Shown piece by piece: positions 16,434 through 25,140 of a stretch of 64,000 nucleotides of DNA; position 1 is the first letter of the stretch, and every line of letters starts with the position of its first letter. Below the pieces are notes generated by a model. The model saw only the letters and a program-made list of their open reading frames with translations, was not told where the DNA came from and searched no databases. A program made the translations under genes and the position numbers. Origin of the DNA: Paenibacillus flagellatus (GTDB lineage Bacteria > Bacillota > Bacilli > Paenibacillales > NBRC-103111); NCBI RefSeq assembly GCF_003217775.1, contig NZ_QJVJ01000013.1:62001-126000 (forward strand), given 5' to 3'.

Positions 16434-17735
16434 ATGAAAAAAGCGATTGCGACGCTTATGAGCGTCATCATCATTCTCATGCTGGCGGCCGCTTGCTCGA
16501 GCGGCAAGGACGGCGGATCGGCCGCAGGCGAGGCCGGAGGAGATTCGGGGAAGGTTACGCTGCAATTTTTCCACCGGTGGCCGAACGAGCCGTTCAACGG
16601 CTACTTCAACAGCGTCATCAAGGAGTTCCAGGACAAGAACCCGTCGATCAAAATCGAGGTCATTTCGGCGCTCAACGACCAGTACAAGCAGAAGATCAAC
16701 GTCGTGCTGGCCAACGAAAACCCGCCGGACATTTTCTTCTCCTGGGCCGGGGAATACGGCGAGAAGTTCGTCCGGGAAGGAAAAGCGCTGGACCTGACGA
16801 GCTACTACGCGGAAGACAAAGCATGGTCGGATCAAATCATTCCGTCCGCCGTCGCCCCGTTCTCGAAGGACGGCAAAACGTTCGGCGTGCCGCTGATGGC
16901 GTCGACGAAGCTGTTCTACTACAACAAGACGATCTTTAACAAGCTGGGGCTGCAGCCTCCGACGACGTGGTCCCAATTTCTGCAGGTGCTCGCCAAGCTG
17001 AAGGCGGAAAGCGGCGTTACGCCTCTCGCGGTCGGCAACAAGGCGCCTTGGGTGGCCGGCGCGTACATGACCTCGCTGAACGCCCGTCTCGTACCGGCCG
17101 ATGTGCTGGCGAAAGATTACGCGGCGGCGACCGGAGAGTACACGCACCCGGGCTACGTCCAGGCGATCCAAAAGTTCCAAGAGCTGATGCCTTTCATGAA
17201 CGACCAGCCGAATGCGATTTCGTTCGAGGAAGAGCGGAACATGTTCATCAATCAGCAGGCGGCGATCTCGTATGAAGAGACGAGCGGGTTCCGGTTTTTC
17301 AAAGACCTTCCGTTCGAATGGGGCTTCTTCCAAATGCCGGCCATCGAAGGCGGAGCGGGAGACCCGAACATTTTGACGGGCGCGCCGGAAGGCTTCATGA
17401 TCTCGGCGAAGACGAAGCATCCGAAAGAAGCGATGGCGTTCCTGAAGTTTTTGACGAACAAGGAGAACGGCGCCAAATACGTGAAAGACACCAACTACGT
17501 CAGCGTCGTCAAAGGCGCGATCAATACGGATACGTCCCCGCATCCGCTCATGATCGAAGCGGCCAACAAAATCATCGAGGCGAAAGGCATGGCGCAATGG
17601 GTCGATACGCTGATGGATTCGCGGGTGTCGCAGGCGTACTTGGCCGCCATGCAGGAAGTGCTCAACAAGAAGAAAACGCCGGAGCAAGTCGTGAAGGAAT
17701 TGCAGGATATCGCGAAGCAGGTTCGCGGGAAATAA
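16434..17735 (+). CDS. frlO: Amadori-product ABC transporter binding lipoprotein (FrlO-like)
   Basis: A 433-residue family-1 (MalE/UgpB-like) solute-binding lipoprotein. The signal peptide ends in the lipobox MLAAAC (C21), followed by a Gly/Ser linker and segments such as FFHRWPNEPF and LTGAPEGFMISAKTKHPKEA characteristic of sugar-binding proteins. AGGGGGAA lies 7 bp before the ATG. Hairpins on both sides suggest its mRNA is specially protected. It should deliver fructoselysine or a similar fructosamine to the FrlN/FrlM channel. The position between frlB and frlN is the B. subtilis order. Confidence 0.85.
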   Translation: MKKAIATLMSVIIILMLAAACSSGKDGGSAAGEAGGDSGKVTLQFFHRWPNEPFNGYFNSVIKEFQDKNPSIKIEVISALNDQYKQKINVVLANENPPDIFFSWAGEYGEKFVREGKALDLTSYYAEDKAWSDQIIPSAVAPFSKDGKTFGVPLMASTKLFYYNKTIFNKLGLQPPTTWSQFLQVLAKLKAESGVTPLAVGNKAPWVAGAYMTSLNARLVPADVLAKDYAAATGEYTHPGYVQAIQKFQELMPFMNDQPNAISFEEERNMFINQQAAISYEETSGFRFFKDLPFEWGFFQMPAIEGGAGDPNILTGAPEGFMISAKTKHPKEAMAFLKFLTNKENGAKYVKDTNYVSVVKGAINTDTSPHPLMIEAANKIIEAKGMAQWVDTLMDSRVSQAYLAAMQEVLNKKKTPEQVVKELQDIAKQVRGK

Positions 17736-17756
17736 GCAAGTCCGCAAGCAAGCCGG

Positions 17757-17782
17757 GGCGGAGCCAAAACTGAGGCTCCGTC
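17757..17782 (+). other. Intergenic hairpin after frlO
   Basis: GGCGGAGCC (17757-17765), loop AAAACTGA, GGCTCCGTC (17774-17782, one G-T pair), no T-run. Probably a 3' stabiliser or partial terminator that makes frlO more abundant than the permeases. Confidence 0.5.
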
Positions 17783-17810
17783 CTCTCCATACGAATGAAG
17801 GTGAGATCTT

Positions 17811-18689
17811 ATGACCAACCGGAAGCTGACTCCGTATTTGTACATTTTGCCCAGCGTGCTGATTCTCGCCGTGTTCATCTACTACCCCGTCGTTCAAAAC
17901 CTGCAGTCCGGGTTTTACAGCTGGAGTCCCTTTTCGAGCAAAAGGGATTTTGTCGGATTCGACAATTACGTCCGGCTGTTTCAGGATTCGGTTTTTTACG
18001 TCGCGCTGAAAAACACGCTGCTCCATGCCGGCATCTCGCTCGTCTGTCAGGTGCTCGGGGGCTTGGTGCTCGCCGCGATTTTGGAAGACGTCCTGTTCCG
18101 CAAGCTGTCGCCGATCCTTCGCACCGTTTACTTTTTGCCGGTCATGATCTCCGTTTCGGTCATCGGCTTGCTGTTCGGCTTCATCTATAACCCGCAAATC
18201 GGCCTGCTGAACAAGCTGCTCGAGCTGATCGGCCTGGGCCAATATGCGACGGGGTGGCTCGGCAACAGCTCCACGGCGATTTATGCGGTTATCGCGATGA
18301 GCCAATGGCAGGGGATCGGGTATATTACGATGCTGTTTATCGTGGCGATTCAGAAAATTCCGCAGGAATTGTACGAGGCGTCCAAAATCGACGGCTGCAG
18401 CAAGGTGCAGGCGTTCCGGTTCATCACCGTTCCGCAGGTCAAGGAAATGATGTTCGTGACGACGGTGTTCGTCATCAGCCAATCGTTCCTGACGTTTGCG
18501 GACGTCTACGTCTTGACGAACGGCGGGCCGGGCAACTCGTCGCAGGTGCTGAGCACGTTCTTGTATCAGAGAGCGTTCGTCGATAACGAGATGGGCTATG
18601 CGTCGAGCATCGCCAACGTCATTCTCGCCATCACCTTCCTGTTCTATATGCTGCAAACGAAACTGTTCAAAACCGGGAAGGAGGGGTAA
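17811..18689 (+). CDS. frlN: Sugar ABC transporter permease (FrlN-like, MalF class)
   Basis: A 292-residue permease with six membrane helices. The ATPase-contact EAA loop is EASKIDGCSKVQAFRFITVP at about residues 190-209. N-terminal MTNRKLTPYLYILPSVLI is typical of the MalF/UgpA class. AAGGTGAGATC precedes ATG 17811. It pairs with the 18692 product, whose start lies 2 bp after this stop. No ATPase gene exists in the operon; in B. subtilis the shared MsmX serves this role. Confidence 0.85.
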   Translation: MTNRKLTPYLYILPSVLILAVFIYYPVVQNLQSGFYSWSPFSSKRDFVGFDNYVRLFQDSVFYVALKNTLLHAGISLVCQVLGGLVLAAILEDVLFRKLSPILRTVYFLPVMISVSVIGLLFGFIYNPQIGLLNKLLELIGLGQYATGWLGNSSTAIYAVIAMSQWQGIGYITMLFIVAIQKIPQELYEASKIDGCSKVQAFRFITVPQVKEMMFVTTVFVISQSFLTFADVYVLTNGGPGNSSQVLSTFLYQRAFVDNEMGYASSIANVILAITFLFYMLQTKLFKTGKEG

Positions 18690-18691
18690 GC

Positions 18692-19549
18692 ATGAACGCC
18701 GCCGCCTCTCATGGCAGGAAGCGCTCCGTAGGTGCGATCGTCGGCATTGCGGCCGTTTCGCTCGTGCTGATCGGCTATTTCCTGATCGTCGCCTATCCGC
18801 TATTTTGGATGATCATGAGCTCCTTCAAGGAGACGAAAGAAATATACGGCAGCAGCTGGTCCCTGCCGACAAAGTGGTTCCCCTCGAACTATGCCAAAGC
18901 GTGGACGATGGGGGTCTCCAAATATTTCATGAACAGCGTCGTCGTCACGTCCTGTTCCGTCGTTCTGACGGTTCTGCTGAGCGCCTTCAGCGCCTACGGG
19001 CTGTCCCGCTTTTCGTTCAAAGGGAAGTACGTCGTTCTGGCGCTCTTGTCCGCGGGGATGATGTTCTCGCCGCAGGTCAGCCTCATCCCGCTGTATAAGC
19101 TCGTGCAGACGATCGGCATCCATGACACGCATTGGGCGCTCATCCTTCCCTATGTAGCGTTCCGGACGTCGATGACGGTGCTTCTGATTCGCTCGTTCTT
19201 CCTGCAAATTCCGAAGGAGCTGGAGGAATCGGCCTACCTGGAAGGCTGCTCGAGTCTCGGTATTTTCTTTCGCATTTTCATCCCGATGAGCAAGCCGATC
19301 ATATGGACGACGGTTCTGCTTACGGCGTATTGGACGTGGAACGAATTTCTGTTCGCGATTATTTTCATCGACAGCGACTCCGTCAAGACGATCACCTCGG
19401 GCTTGCTGGCGTTCCGCGACGCCTTGTACACGGATTGGGGCGTGCTGATGGCGGGACTCGTCATCTCCGCGCTGCCGCTCGTCCTTCTGTTCGTCTTCAT
19501 GCAGAAGCATTTCGTGCGGGGGCTGGCGGAAGGCGGAGTCAAAGGATAA
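18692..19549 (+). CDS. frlM: Sugar ABC transporter permease (FrlM-like, MalG class)
   Basis: A 285-residue permease with six helices and the EAA loop EESAYLEGCSSLGIFFRIF at about residues 178-196. The C terminus HFVRGLAEGGVKG is typical of MalG-class permeases. GGAGGGG lies 7 bp before the ATG. Forms the translocation pore with the FrlN-like partner for fructosamine import. Confidence 0.85.
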   Translation: MNAAASHGRKRSVGAIVGIAAVSLVLIGYFLIVAYPLFWMIMSSFKETKEIYGSSWSLPTKWFPSNYAKAWTMGVSKYFMNSVVVTSCSVVLTVLLSAFSAYGLSRFSFKGKYVVLALLSAGMMFSPQVSLIPLYKLVQTIGIHDTHWALILPYVAFRTSMTVLLIRSFFLQIPKELEESAYLEGCSSLGIFFRIFIPMSKPIIWTTVLLTAYWTWNEFLFAIIFIDSDSVKTITSGLLAFRDALYTDWGVLMAGLVISALPLVLLFVFMQKHFVRGLAEGGVKG

Positions 19550-19566
19550 GAGGGGAGAGGACGCAC

Positions 19567-20394
19567 GTGAAATTGATCGGCATCGGAGACAGCGTCGTCG
19601 ACTTTTACAAGGACCAAGGGCTTATGTACCCGGGCGGCAATGCGCTCAACGCCGCCGTCTTCGCCAAGCGGAGCGGCTGCGAGAAGGCATCTTACCTGGG
19701 CATTATCGGGCGCGACGAGCCGGGCGGGCATATTATCGAATCCTTGAAGCGGGAAGGACTCGACATCGCCCGCATCCGGACGGTGGACGCCCCCAGCGGC
19801 GTCGCTACCGTCTCGCTCAACGCGGAAGGGGACCGGGTGTTCGTCGCCTCGAACAAGGCGAAGCGGGCGCAGTCGATGCTCGCGCTGAAAATCAACGCGG
19901 ACGACTTGGACTATATCGCGGAGTACGACGTCATTCATACGAGCATCAACAGCGATTTGGAGCACGAGCTGGCGAAGCTGAGGGAAAAGGCCGTTTCGTT
20001 CGACTTTTCCACGCGCAATCGGTGGGACAACGACTATTTGCACCAAGTGTGCCCGTATTTGACGTATGCCTTCTTTTCCGGCAGCGACATGTCGCGCTCG
20101 GAGATCGACGATCTGTTCGACTTCGTCCACAAGCTGGGCGTCCGCGTCGTCGGGGTAACCCGGGGAGCGAACCCCGCCGTATTCTCCGAGGGAGGCAAGG
20201 TGACCGAGCAGGTCCCGATTCCGACCGACGTCGTCGATACGATGGGGGCGGGCGACTCGCTGATCGGCGCGTTTTTGCGGCATTATCACGAAAGCCGCGA
20301 CATGGCCTACGCCCTCAGGGAAGCGACGGCGTTCGCCTCGGCCGTATGCGGCTATCACGGGGCGTTCGGCTACGGGAAGCAAGCGGTATTGTAG
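19567..20394 (+). CDS. frlD: Fructosamine kinase of the PfkB family (FrlD-like)
   Basis: A 275-residue sugar kinase that should phosphorylate the imported Amadori compound at O6, producing the substrate of the FrlB-like deglycase. It has the PfkB N-terminal glycine pair (YPGGNALNAAVFAKR) and the C-terminal signature DTMGAGDSLIGAF with catalytic Asp at about residue 230. The start is GTG 19567, preceded by GGGGAGAGG; no ATG in frame fits. Length and position match fructoselysine 6-kinase FrlD. Lies 17 bp after frlM and 16 bp before frlC. Confidence 0.87.
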   Translation: MKLIGIGDSVVDFYKDQGLMYPGGNALNAAVFAKRSGCEKASYLGIIGRDEPGGHIIESLKREGLDIARIRTVDAPSGVATVSLNAEGDRVFVASNKAKRAQSMLALKINADDLDYIAEYDVIHTSINSDLEHELAKLREKAVSFDFSTRNRWDNDYLHQVCPYLTYAFFSGSDMSRSEIDDLFDFVHKLGVRVVGVTRGANPAVFSEGGKVTEQVPIPTDVVDTMGAGDSLIGAFLRHYHESRDMAYALREATAFASAVCGYHGAFGYGKQAVL

Positions 20395-20410
20395 ACGGGA
20401 GGATGCTCGA

Positions 20411-21235
20411 ATGGCCACGATCGCCAATATGAACTTTCATTATCATCGCTATACGTTCGACTACTTCCTCGATTCGACGGAACGGCTCGGCCTTCAAGCG
20501 ATCGAGCTGTGGGCCGGGGCTCCGCATTTGTACGTTCCGGATGCGACGCACGGGGAAGTGGAGGCGCTGCGCAAGGAAATCGACCGGCGGGGGCTCGAGC
20601 TCGTCTGCTTCACGCCGGAGCAGTGCATTTATCCGATCAATTTGGCGTCCAAGGACGATACGCTTCGCCGGCGGAGCATCGGCTATTTCAAGAAATGTCT
20701 CGGCACGGCGAATTCGCTGGAATGCGACAAGCTGCTCGTGACGGCCGGGTACGGATTTTTCAACGAGCCGAAGGAGGAGGCGTGGGAGCGGGCCCGCGAA
20801 TCGATCGGGGAGCTCGCCTTGGCGGCGAGAGCGGCGGGCGTCCAGTTGGTTCTCGAGCCGCTGTCGCATATCGGCTCCAATGTCATCACGAATGCGGCCG
20901 GCTTGAAGCGGATGGTCGACGAAGTCGGCGCGACGAACGTGAAGGCGATGCTCGATACGGTGCCGATGGTGCTGGCCGGAGACTCGATCGACGACTATGC
21001 CTCTTTATTCGGCGACGATCTCGTTCACATTCATTTCCTGGACGGCGACGGCAAGACGTCGGCCCATATGGCGTGGGGCGAAGGCTGCTTCCCTCTCGAC
21101 GCGTTCAAGCGCAGTTTGGACGCCCATCGCTACAGCGGGTATTTAACCTTGGAAATCATCGGCCCCAAGTACAATTGGGACCCCGAAGCGGCGACGCGGC
21201 TCAGCCTCGAGCATTTGCGGAAGGCCGGGTTTTAG
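20411..21235 (+). CDS. frlC: Fructosamine 3-epimerase-like TIM-barrel protein (FrlC-like)
   Basis: A 274-residue AP-endonuclease-2/xylose-isomerase-like TIM barrel. Segments match the Escherichia coli FrlC pattern: IELWAGAPHLYVPD near residue 37, FTPEQCIYPINLA near 72, and LVLEPLSHIGSNVI near 143. FrlC interconverts fructoselysine and psicoselysine, widening the set of usable Amadori isomers. Metal-ligand residues (E of LVLEPL, D of MLDTVP, H of HFLD, E of TLEII) are present. GGGAGGA precedes the ATG. B. subtilis frl lacks this gene, so the operon combines features of both systems. Confidence 0.75.
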   Translation: MATIANMNFHYHRYTFDYFLDSTERLGLQAIELWAGAPHLYVPDATHGEVEALRKEIDRRGLELVCFTPEQCIYPINLASKDDTLRRRSIGYFKKCLGTANSLECDKLLVTAGYGFFNEPKEEAWERARESIGELALAARAAGVQLVLEPLSHIGSNVITNAAGLKRMVDEVGATNVKAMLDTVPMVLAGDSIDDYASLFGDDLVHIHFLDGDGKTSAHMAWGEGCFPLDAFKRSLDAHRYSGYLTLEIIGPKYNWDPEAATRLSLEHLRKAGF

Positions 21236-21285
21236 CGTTCTTTTGCCGCGAAGCTTTTCACTATAAGAAGAAAGCAGGAGAACCG

Positions 21286-22689
21286 ATGCCGCAAACGAGT
21301 GTCATATTGCGAGTGGAGCTGGACCACCGGCTCGTCTCGTTCGGAGACGTCGCCGCCACGATCAGCAGGGCGGGAGGCGACATTACGTCCATCGACGTCA
21401 TCCGTCCGGGCAAGGAATCGTCGGTCCGGGACATTACGGTCGACGTCGCGGATACCGGGGAAGCGGCAATCGTCGAATCGCTGGCGCAGACGGAAGGCAT
21501 TCGGCTCGTCAACGTATCGGACCGGACGTTCCTCGTCCACCTCGGGGGCAAGATCGAAGTGCAGCCGAAGCAGAAAATCAAAAACCGCGACGACTTGTCG
21601 CTCGTCTACACGCCGGGGGTAGCCAAAATATGCTCGGCCATACACGAAAACGCGAAGAAGGCTTATTCGTTGACGATCAAGCGGAATACGGTAGCCGTCA
21701 TATCGGACGGGACGGCCGTGCTCGGGCTGGGCGACATCGGGCCGTATGCGGCCGCTCCGGTCATGGAGGGGAAGGCGATGCTGTTCAAGCAGCTGGCCGA
21801 CGTCGATGCCTTTCCTCTGTGTCTCGATACGAAGGATACGGAAGAGATTATCCGGACGATTAAGGCGATCAGTCCGATTTTCGGCGGGATCAACCTGGAG
21901 GACATCAGCTCGCCCCGCTGCTTCGAAATCGAGACGCGATTGGCCGAGGAGTTGGACATCCCCGTCTTCCACGACGATCAGCACGGGACGGCCATCGTCG
22001 TGACGGCCGGACTGCTGAATGCGCTGAAGGTGGCCGGCAAGCGGATCGATCACGTCCGCGTCGTCGTCAACGGAATCGGCGCCGCCGGCGTGTCGATTTG
22101 CAAAATGCTGCTCGCGGCCGGCGTCACCCGGCTCGTCCCGGTCGACCGGGAGGGCGCGATCGTGCGGGGCGGGCAGTATGCGCACCCGATGTGGCAGTGG
22201 CTCGCGGATCGGCCGGAGGTGGAGGAGCGGGAAGGCACGCTTAGGGACGTGCTCGCCGGGGCGGACGTCTTCATCGGCGTATCCAAAGGCAATCTGCTGG
22301 ACGAGGCGGACGTCGAGCGCATGAATGCGAATGCGATCGTCTTCGCGATGGCGAATCCGGTGCCGGAAATCGCCCCCGAGGCGGCGCTGCCGCACGTGAA
22401 GGTGTACGCGACCGGTAGAAGCGATTACCCGAACCAGATCAACAACGTGCTCGCCTTCCCGGGCATTTTCCGCGGCGTGCTCGACTGCCGGGCGGCGCGG
22501 ATCAACGAGCCGATGAAGCTGGCGGCCGCCCGCGCCATCGCGTCGGTTGTATCGGAGGCGGAGCTGAACGAGCAGTACATCATCCCGAGTATATTCAACG
22601 AGCAGGTCGTCCAAAAGGTGCGGCACGCCGTCGTCGAGACGGCGATATTGACCGGCACCGCGCGGCGAATTCCTCCGGATTTCCGATGA
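21286..22689 (+). CDS. NAD(P)-dependent malic enzyme with N-terminal ACT domain
   Basis: A 467-residue enzyme that oxidatively decarboxylates malate to pyruvate. Residues 1-75 form an ACT-like regulatory domain; the catalytic part has the YTPGVA tyrosine, the catalytic-lysine region, the metal-binding FHDDQHGTAIVV, the dinucleotide loop NGIGAAGVSI, and FAMANPVPEI. The short bacterial form (about 390-470 residues, like YtsJ/MaeA group) fits. AGCAGGAGAA precedes ATG 21286. It lies 50 bp after frlC without a terminator, so it is probably in the frl operon, linking Amadori breakdown to C4-acid metabolism. Confidence 0.88.
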   Translation: MPQTSVILRVELDHRLVSFGDVAATISRAGGDITSIDVIRPGKESSVRDITVDVADTGEAAIVESLAQTEGIRLVNVSDRTFLVHLGGKIEVQPKQKIKNRDDLSLVYTPGVAKICSAIHENAKKAYSLTIKRNTVAVISDGTAVLGLGDIGPYAAAPVMEGKAMLFKQLADVDAFPLCLDTKDTEEIIRTIKAISPIFGGINLEDISSPRCFEIETRLAEELDIPVFHDDQHGTAIVVTAGLLNALKVAGKRIDHVRVVVNGIGAAGVSICKMLLAAGVTRLVPVDREGAIVRGGQYAHPMWQWLADRPEVEEREGTLRDVLAGADVFIGVSKGNLLDEADVERMNANAIVFAMANPVPEIAPEAALPHVKVYATGRSDYPNQINNVLAFPGIFRGVLDCRAARINEPMKLAAARAIASVVSEAELNEQYIIPSIFNEQVVQKVRHAVVETAILTGTARRIPPDFR

Positions 22690-22777
22690 AGGACGCCGGG
22701 GGCGTCCAACCGGACCGGGGATCGGACCGGTTTTGCCGAACGGCTCAAGCGTAGTTCCGACGGAGCGTGATGCGAAG

Positions 22778-23461
22778 ATGGCGGGAACGGTAGGGATCAT
22801 CGGCGGAATGGGGCCGCTCGCCACGGTCGATTTGATGCGGAAGGTGATCGAGTATACGCCGGCCCGGCGCGATCAGGAGCATGTCCACCTCATCGTCGAC
22901 CAGTATCCCCAAATTCCGGACCGGACCGAGGCGATTTTGGGCGTGGGCCCGGACCCCGGTCCGTACTTGGAAGAGTCGGCGCGCCGGCTGCAGCGGGCGG
23001 GGGCGGATATGATCGCCATCGCCTGCAACACGGCGCACTATTTTATCGATCGGATCGAAGGCGCCGTCACCGTCCCGGTCGTTCATATGCCGGGGGAGAC
23101 GTCCCGCCATGTCGCGGAGGCGGGAATCGCCCGGGTCGGGATATTGGCTACGGACGGCACGCTGCATACGAAGCTGTATCAGCGGCTGCTGCAGCGGGAG
23201 GGCGTACACGTGCTAATCCCGGACGAACGGTCGCAGGAGCGGGTTATGGAAGGCATCCTCGCGGTCAAGCGGGGCGACCTGGAGACGGGGGGACGGCTAT
23301 TCCGCGAAGAGGCGGAAGCGCTCGTATCCGGCGGCGCGCAAGCCGTCATCGCCGGCTGCACGGAGGTCCCGATCGTCCTGCAATCGACGGATGGGCTGCA
23401 AGTGGTCAATCCGACCGAGATTTTGGCCCGGACGATTGTGGAACGCGTCTGTGTGAGATAG
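22778..23461 (+). CDS. Aspartate/glutamate racemase family protein
   Basis: A 227-residue cofactor-independent racemase. The two catalytic cysteines are visible: C83 in IACNTAHYF and C194 in AGCTEVPI. The N-terminal VGIIGGMGPLATVDLMRK and FIDRI segments fit the aspartate racemase (RacD/YgeA) branch rather than glutamate racemase MurI. I chose ATG 22778 over the upstream in-frame TTG 22733 because it directly begins the first strand and has GGAG upstream. It lies 88 bp after the malic enzyme and is followed by the operon terminator. Confidence 0.82.
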   Translation: MAGTVGIIGGMGPLATVDLMRKVIEYTPARRDQEHVHLIVDQYPQIPDRTEAILGVGPDPGPYLEESARRLQRAGADMIAIACNTAHYFIDRIEGAVTVPVVHMPGETSRHVAEAGIARVGILATDGTLHTKLYQRLLQREGVHVLIPDERSQERVMEGILAVKRGDLETGGRLFREEAEALVSGGAQAVIAGCTEVPIVLQSTDGLQVVNPTEILARTIVERVCVR

Positions 23462-23490
23462 TCCGGGATACGGTGGACTTGAAAGGAAAG

Positions 23491-23512
23491 GCACCCGCAA
23501 GGGTGTTTTTTT
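23491..23512 (+). terminator. Terminator closing the extended frl operon
   Basis: CACCC (23492-23496), loop GCAA, GGGTG (23501-23505), then a run of seven T. It ends the roughly 8-kb unit that began at 15304. Confidence 0.8.
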
Positions 23513-23609
23513 CTGTTAAAATGCCGACCTGCGGCTGTTATACCTGCATGGACGCGGAAGTTTGGCGAAGGTTCGGGACGGGAAAACAGATACTACGGGG
23601 GTGTTCCAC

Positions 23610-24056
23610 ATGGTGGATGTTTGGACCGAAATAAAGATTCGCCGCCCATGCGAGGAGGTGTCCGCCTATGCGGCCAACCCGGACAACGCGCCCGAATGGT
23701 ATGTCAATATCCGGTCGGCGGAATGGCTGACGCCGAAGCCGTTGGCCGTCGGGTCGAGAATCGCGTTCCAAGCGCGATTTCTGGGGAAGACGCTCGCCTA
23801 CGTTTATCGTATCGCGGCGTACGAACCGGGACGATTGCTGGTCATGGAAACGGCGGACGGGCCTTTCCCGATGGAGACGACGTACACGTGGGAGGCGATG
23901 GACGGGCATACGACCCGGATGACGTTGAGGAATCGGGGGAAGCCGTCCGGGTTTTCGGCGTTTTTGACGCCGATGATGGCCTTCATGATGCGCCGGGCGA
24001 ACGAGAAGGACTTGAAGAGGATCAAGGCGCTGCTGGAAGCGCGGCCGGTCGAATGA
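23610..24056 (+). CDS. SRPBCC-family (START-like) protein
   Basis: About 148 residues with the helix-grip pattern of polyketide-cyclase/START-like proteins: an N-terminal strand VWTEIKIRRPCEEVSAYAAN, a central sheet, and a C-terminal helix FMMRRANEKDLKRIKALLEA. Such proteins bind hydrophobic ligands in the cytoplasm; the ligand here is unknown. I chose ATG 23610 because ACGGGGGTG sits just before it and the fold starts there; the in-frame TTG at 23562 adds a polar stretch without a ribosome binding site. Convergent with the hydrolase downstream. Confidence 0.75.
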   Translation: MVDVWTEIKIRRPCEEVSAYAANPDNAPEWYVNIRSAEWLTPKPLAVGSRIAFQARFLGKTLAYVYRIAAYEPGRLLVMETADGPFPMETTYTWEAMDGHTTRMTLRNRGKPSGFSAFLTPMMAFMMRRANEKDLKRIKALLEARPVE

Positions 24057-24072
24057 ATGAGCGGTTCGACCT

Positions 24073-24948
24073 CTAAGACCGCAAAAACTGCAGCGCCCGT
24101 TCGTTGACGAGTTCCGAACGTTCGATCGGGAGCGCGTGGCCGGCCCCGGGGATCGTCATCGTCTCGAGCAGAGGCAGCTTCGCCCGCGCACGGGCGAACA
24201 CGCTTCCCGCATCGTAGATCACTTCCCGATCGCCGATCAGCATAAGCCCCGAAACGCGGATCCGCTCCAATTCTTCGTCGCTGAATACGGACGGGATCAA
24301 GATTTTGTACTTCCAGGCGAATCCTTTCAGGCCGTGATAAAATTGCTCGAATAAATAGTCGTTTACCGTATTTCCTTTCCCGACGAACCATTTTGCACAA
24401 TAGCCGATAATAACGGGACGGGTTTTGATCAAGTTGGCCGCGAGCAGCCGAAGCCCGAACTGCTTGCGGAACGGGGCGAAGGAGGCGGCCGGCGCGAGCA
24501 GTACCATTTTGGTCACCCGATGAGGGACTTGCATCGCGTAGTTCAGAATATGCCAGCCGCCGTTCGAATGACCGAGGAACGCGGCTTTTTCGATGTGCAG
24601 ACGGTCCAGCAGCTGGGACAGCCAATCGGCGTAATCCGACTTTTCCCGAAAGTGCGCGGCGACTTCGCTTCGATTGAACTCCCCGATCACATCGACGGCA
24701 TATACCCGGAACTCCGCGGACAGCGCTTCGACGTTCGCATACCACATCGTCGCGCCGAAGCCGAAGCCGTGTAATAAGACGAGCGGTTCGCCGTCCACGG
24801 GCCCGGCGACCAAGACGTGCGTCGTTCCGTAGTCCGTCGGGACATACACGGATGCATGCGCGACGTTCCAGAGCGAGAGCGTCCGGTCGTACGCTTCCAG
24901 GAAGCGGTCGGCATGCGGTTTCGATTTAAACGTGGACAAGTAGGTCAT
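24073..24948 (-). CDS. Alpha/beta hydrolase
   Basis: A 291-residue hydrolase. The oxyanion segment LLHGFGFGATMW (about 58-69), nucleophile elbow GHSNGG with S128, an acid-bearing GDREVIYD, and the catalytic His in GAGHALP (H271) are all present. It resembles B. subtilis YbbA/haloperoxidase-type esterases, but no specific substrate can be given. A terminator for the upstream minus-strand operon lies 140 bp before it, so it is probably transcribed separately. Confidence 0.82.
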   Translation of the reverse strand: MTYLSTFKSKPHADRFLEAYDRTLSLWNVAHASVYVPTDYGTTHVLVAGPVDGEPLVLLHGFGFGATMWYANVEALSAEFRVYAVDVIGEFNRSEVAAHFREKSDYADWLSQLLDRLHIEKAAFLGHSNGGWHILNYAMQVPHRVTKMVLLAPAASFAPFRKQFGLRLLAANLIKTRPVIIGYCAKWFVGKGNTVNDYLFEQFYHGLKGFAWKYKILIPSVFSDEELERIRVSGLMLIGDREVIYDAGSVFARARAKLPLLETMTIPGAGHALPIERSELVNERALQFLRS

Positions 24949-25089
24949 GGGTGCGATTCTTCTCCTAATCCGAGACGGGATACGTCGTTATTCTATGTTC
25001 GGGACGGACGGGGGAAACCATGGTAGGAACGGGTCGGCCGCGGGGGAGTCATGTTTTGAACCTATGGAAGGATGCCTGAAGAGCGAGCT

Positions 25090-25122
25090 AAAAAACTGCC
25101 GAGAGCTTCCCCCGACAGTTTC
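25090..25122 (-). terminator. Terminator of the peptide/GNAT operon
   Basis: On the minus strand a 13-bp stem (AAACTGTCGGGGG with CTCTCGGCAGTTT, several G-T pairs, 3-base loop) is followed by six T. It lies 18 bp after the stop of the second GNAT-like gene. Confidence 0.8.
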
Positions 25123-25140
25123 CTTGCATTTCCTATGCCG

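Noticed and set aside
16230-18656. 808-codon open frame on the minus strand
   Set aside because: It is antisense to frlO and frlN, rich in Arg/His/Gln/Asp with no domain pattern, and has no ribosome binding site. Such frames arise as shadows of GC-rich codon use.
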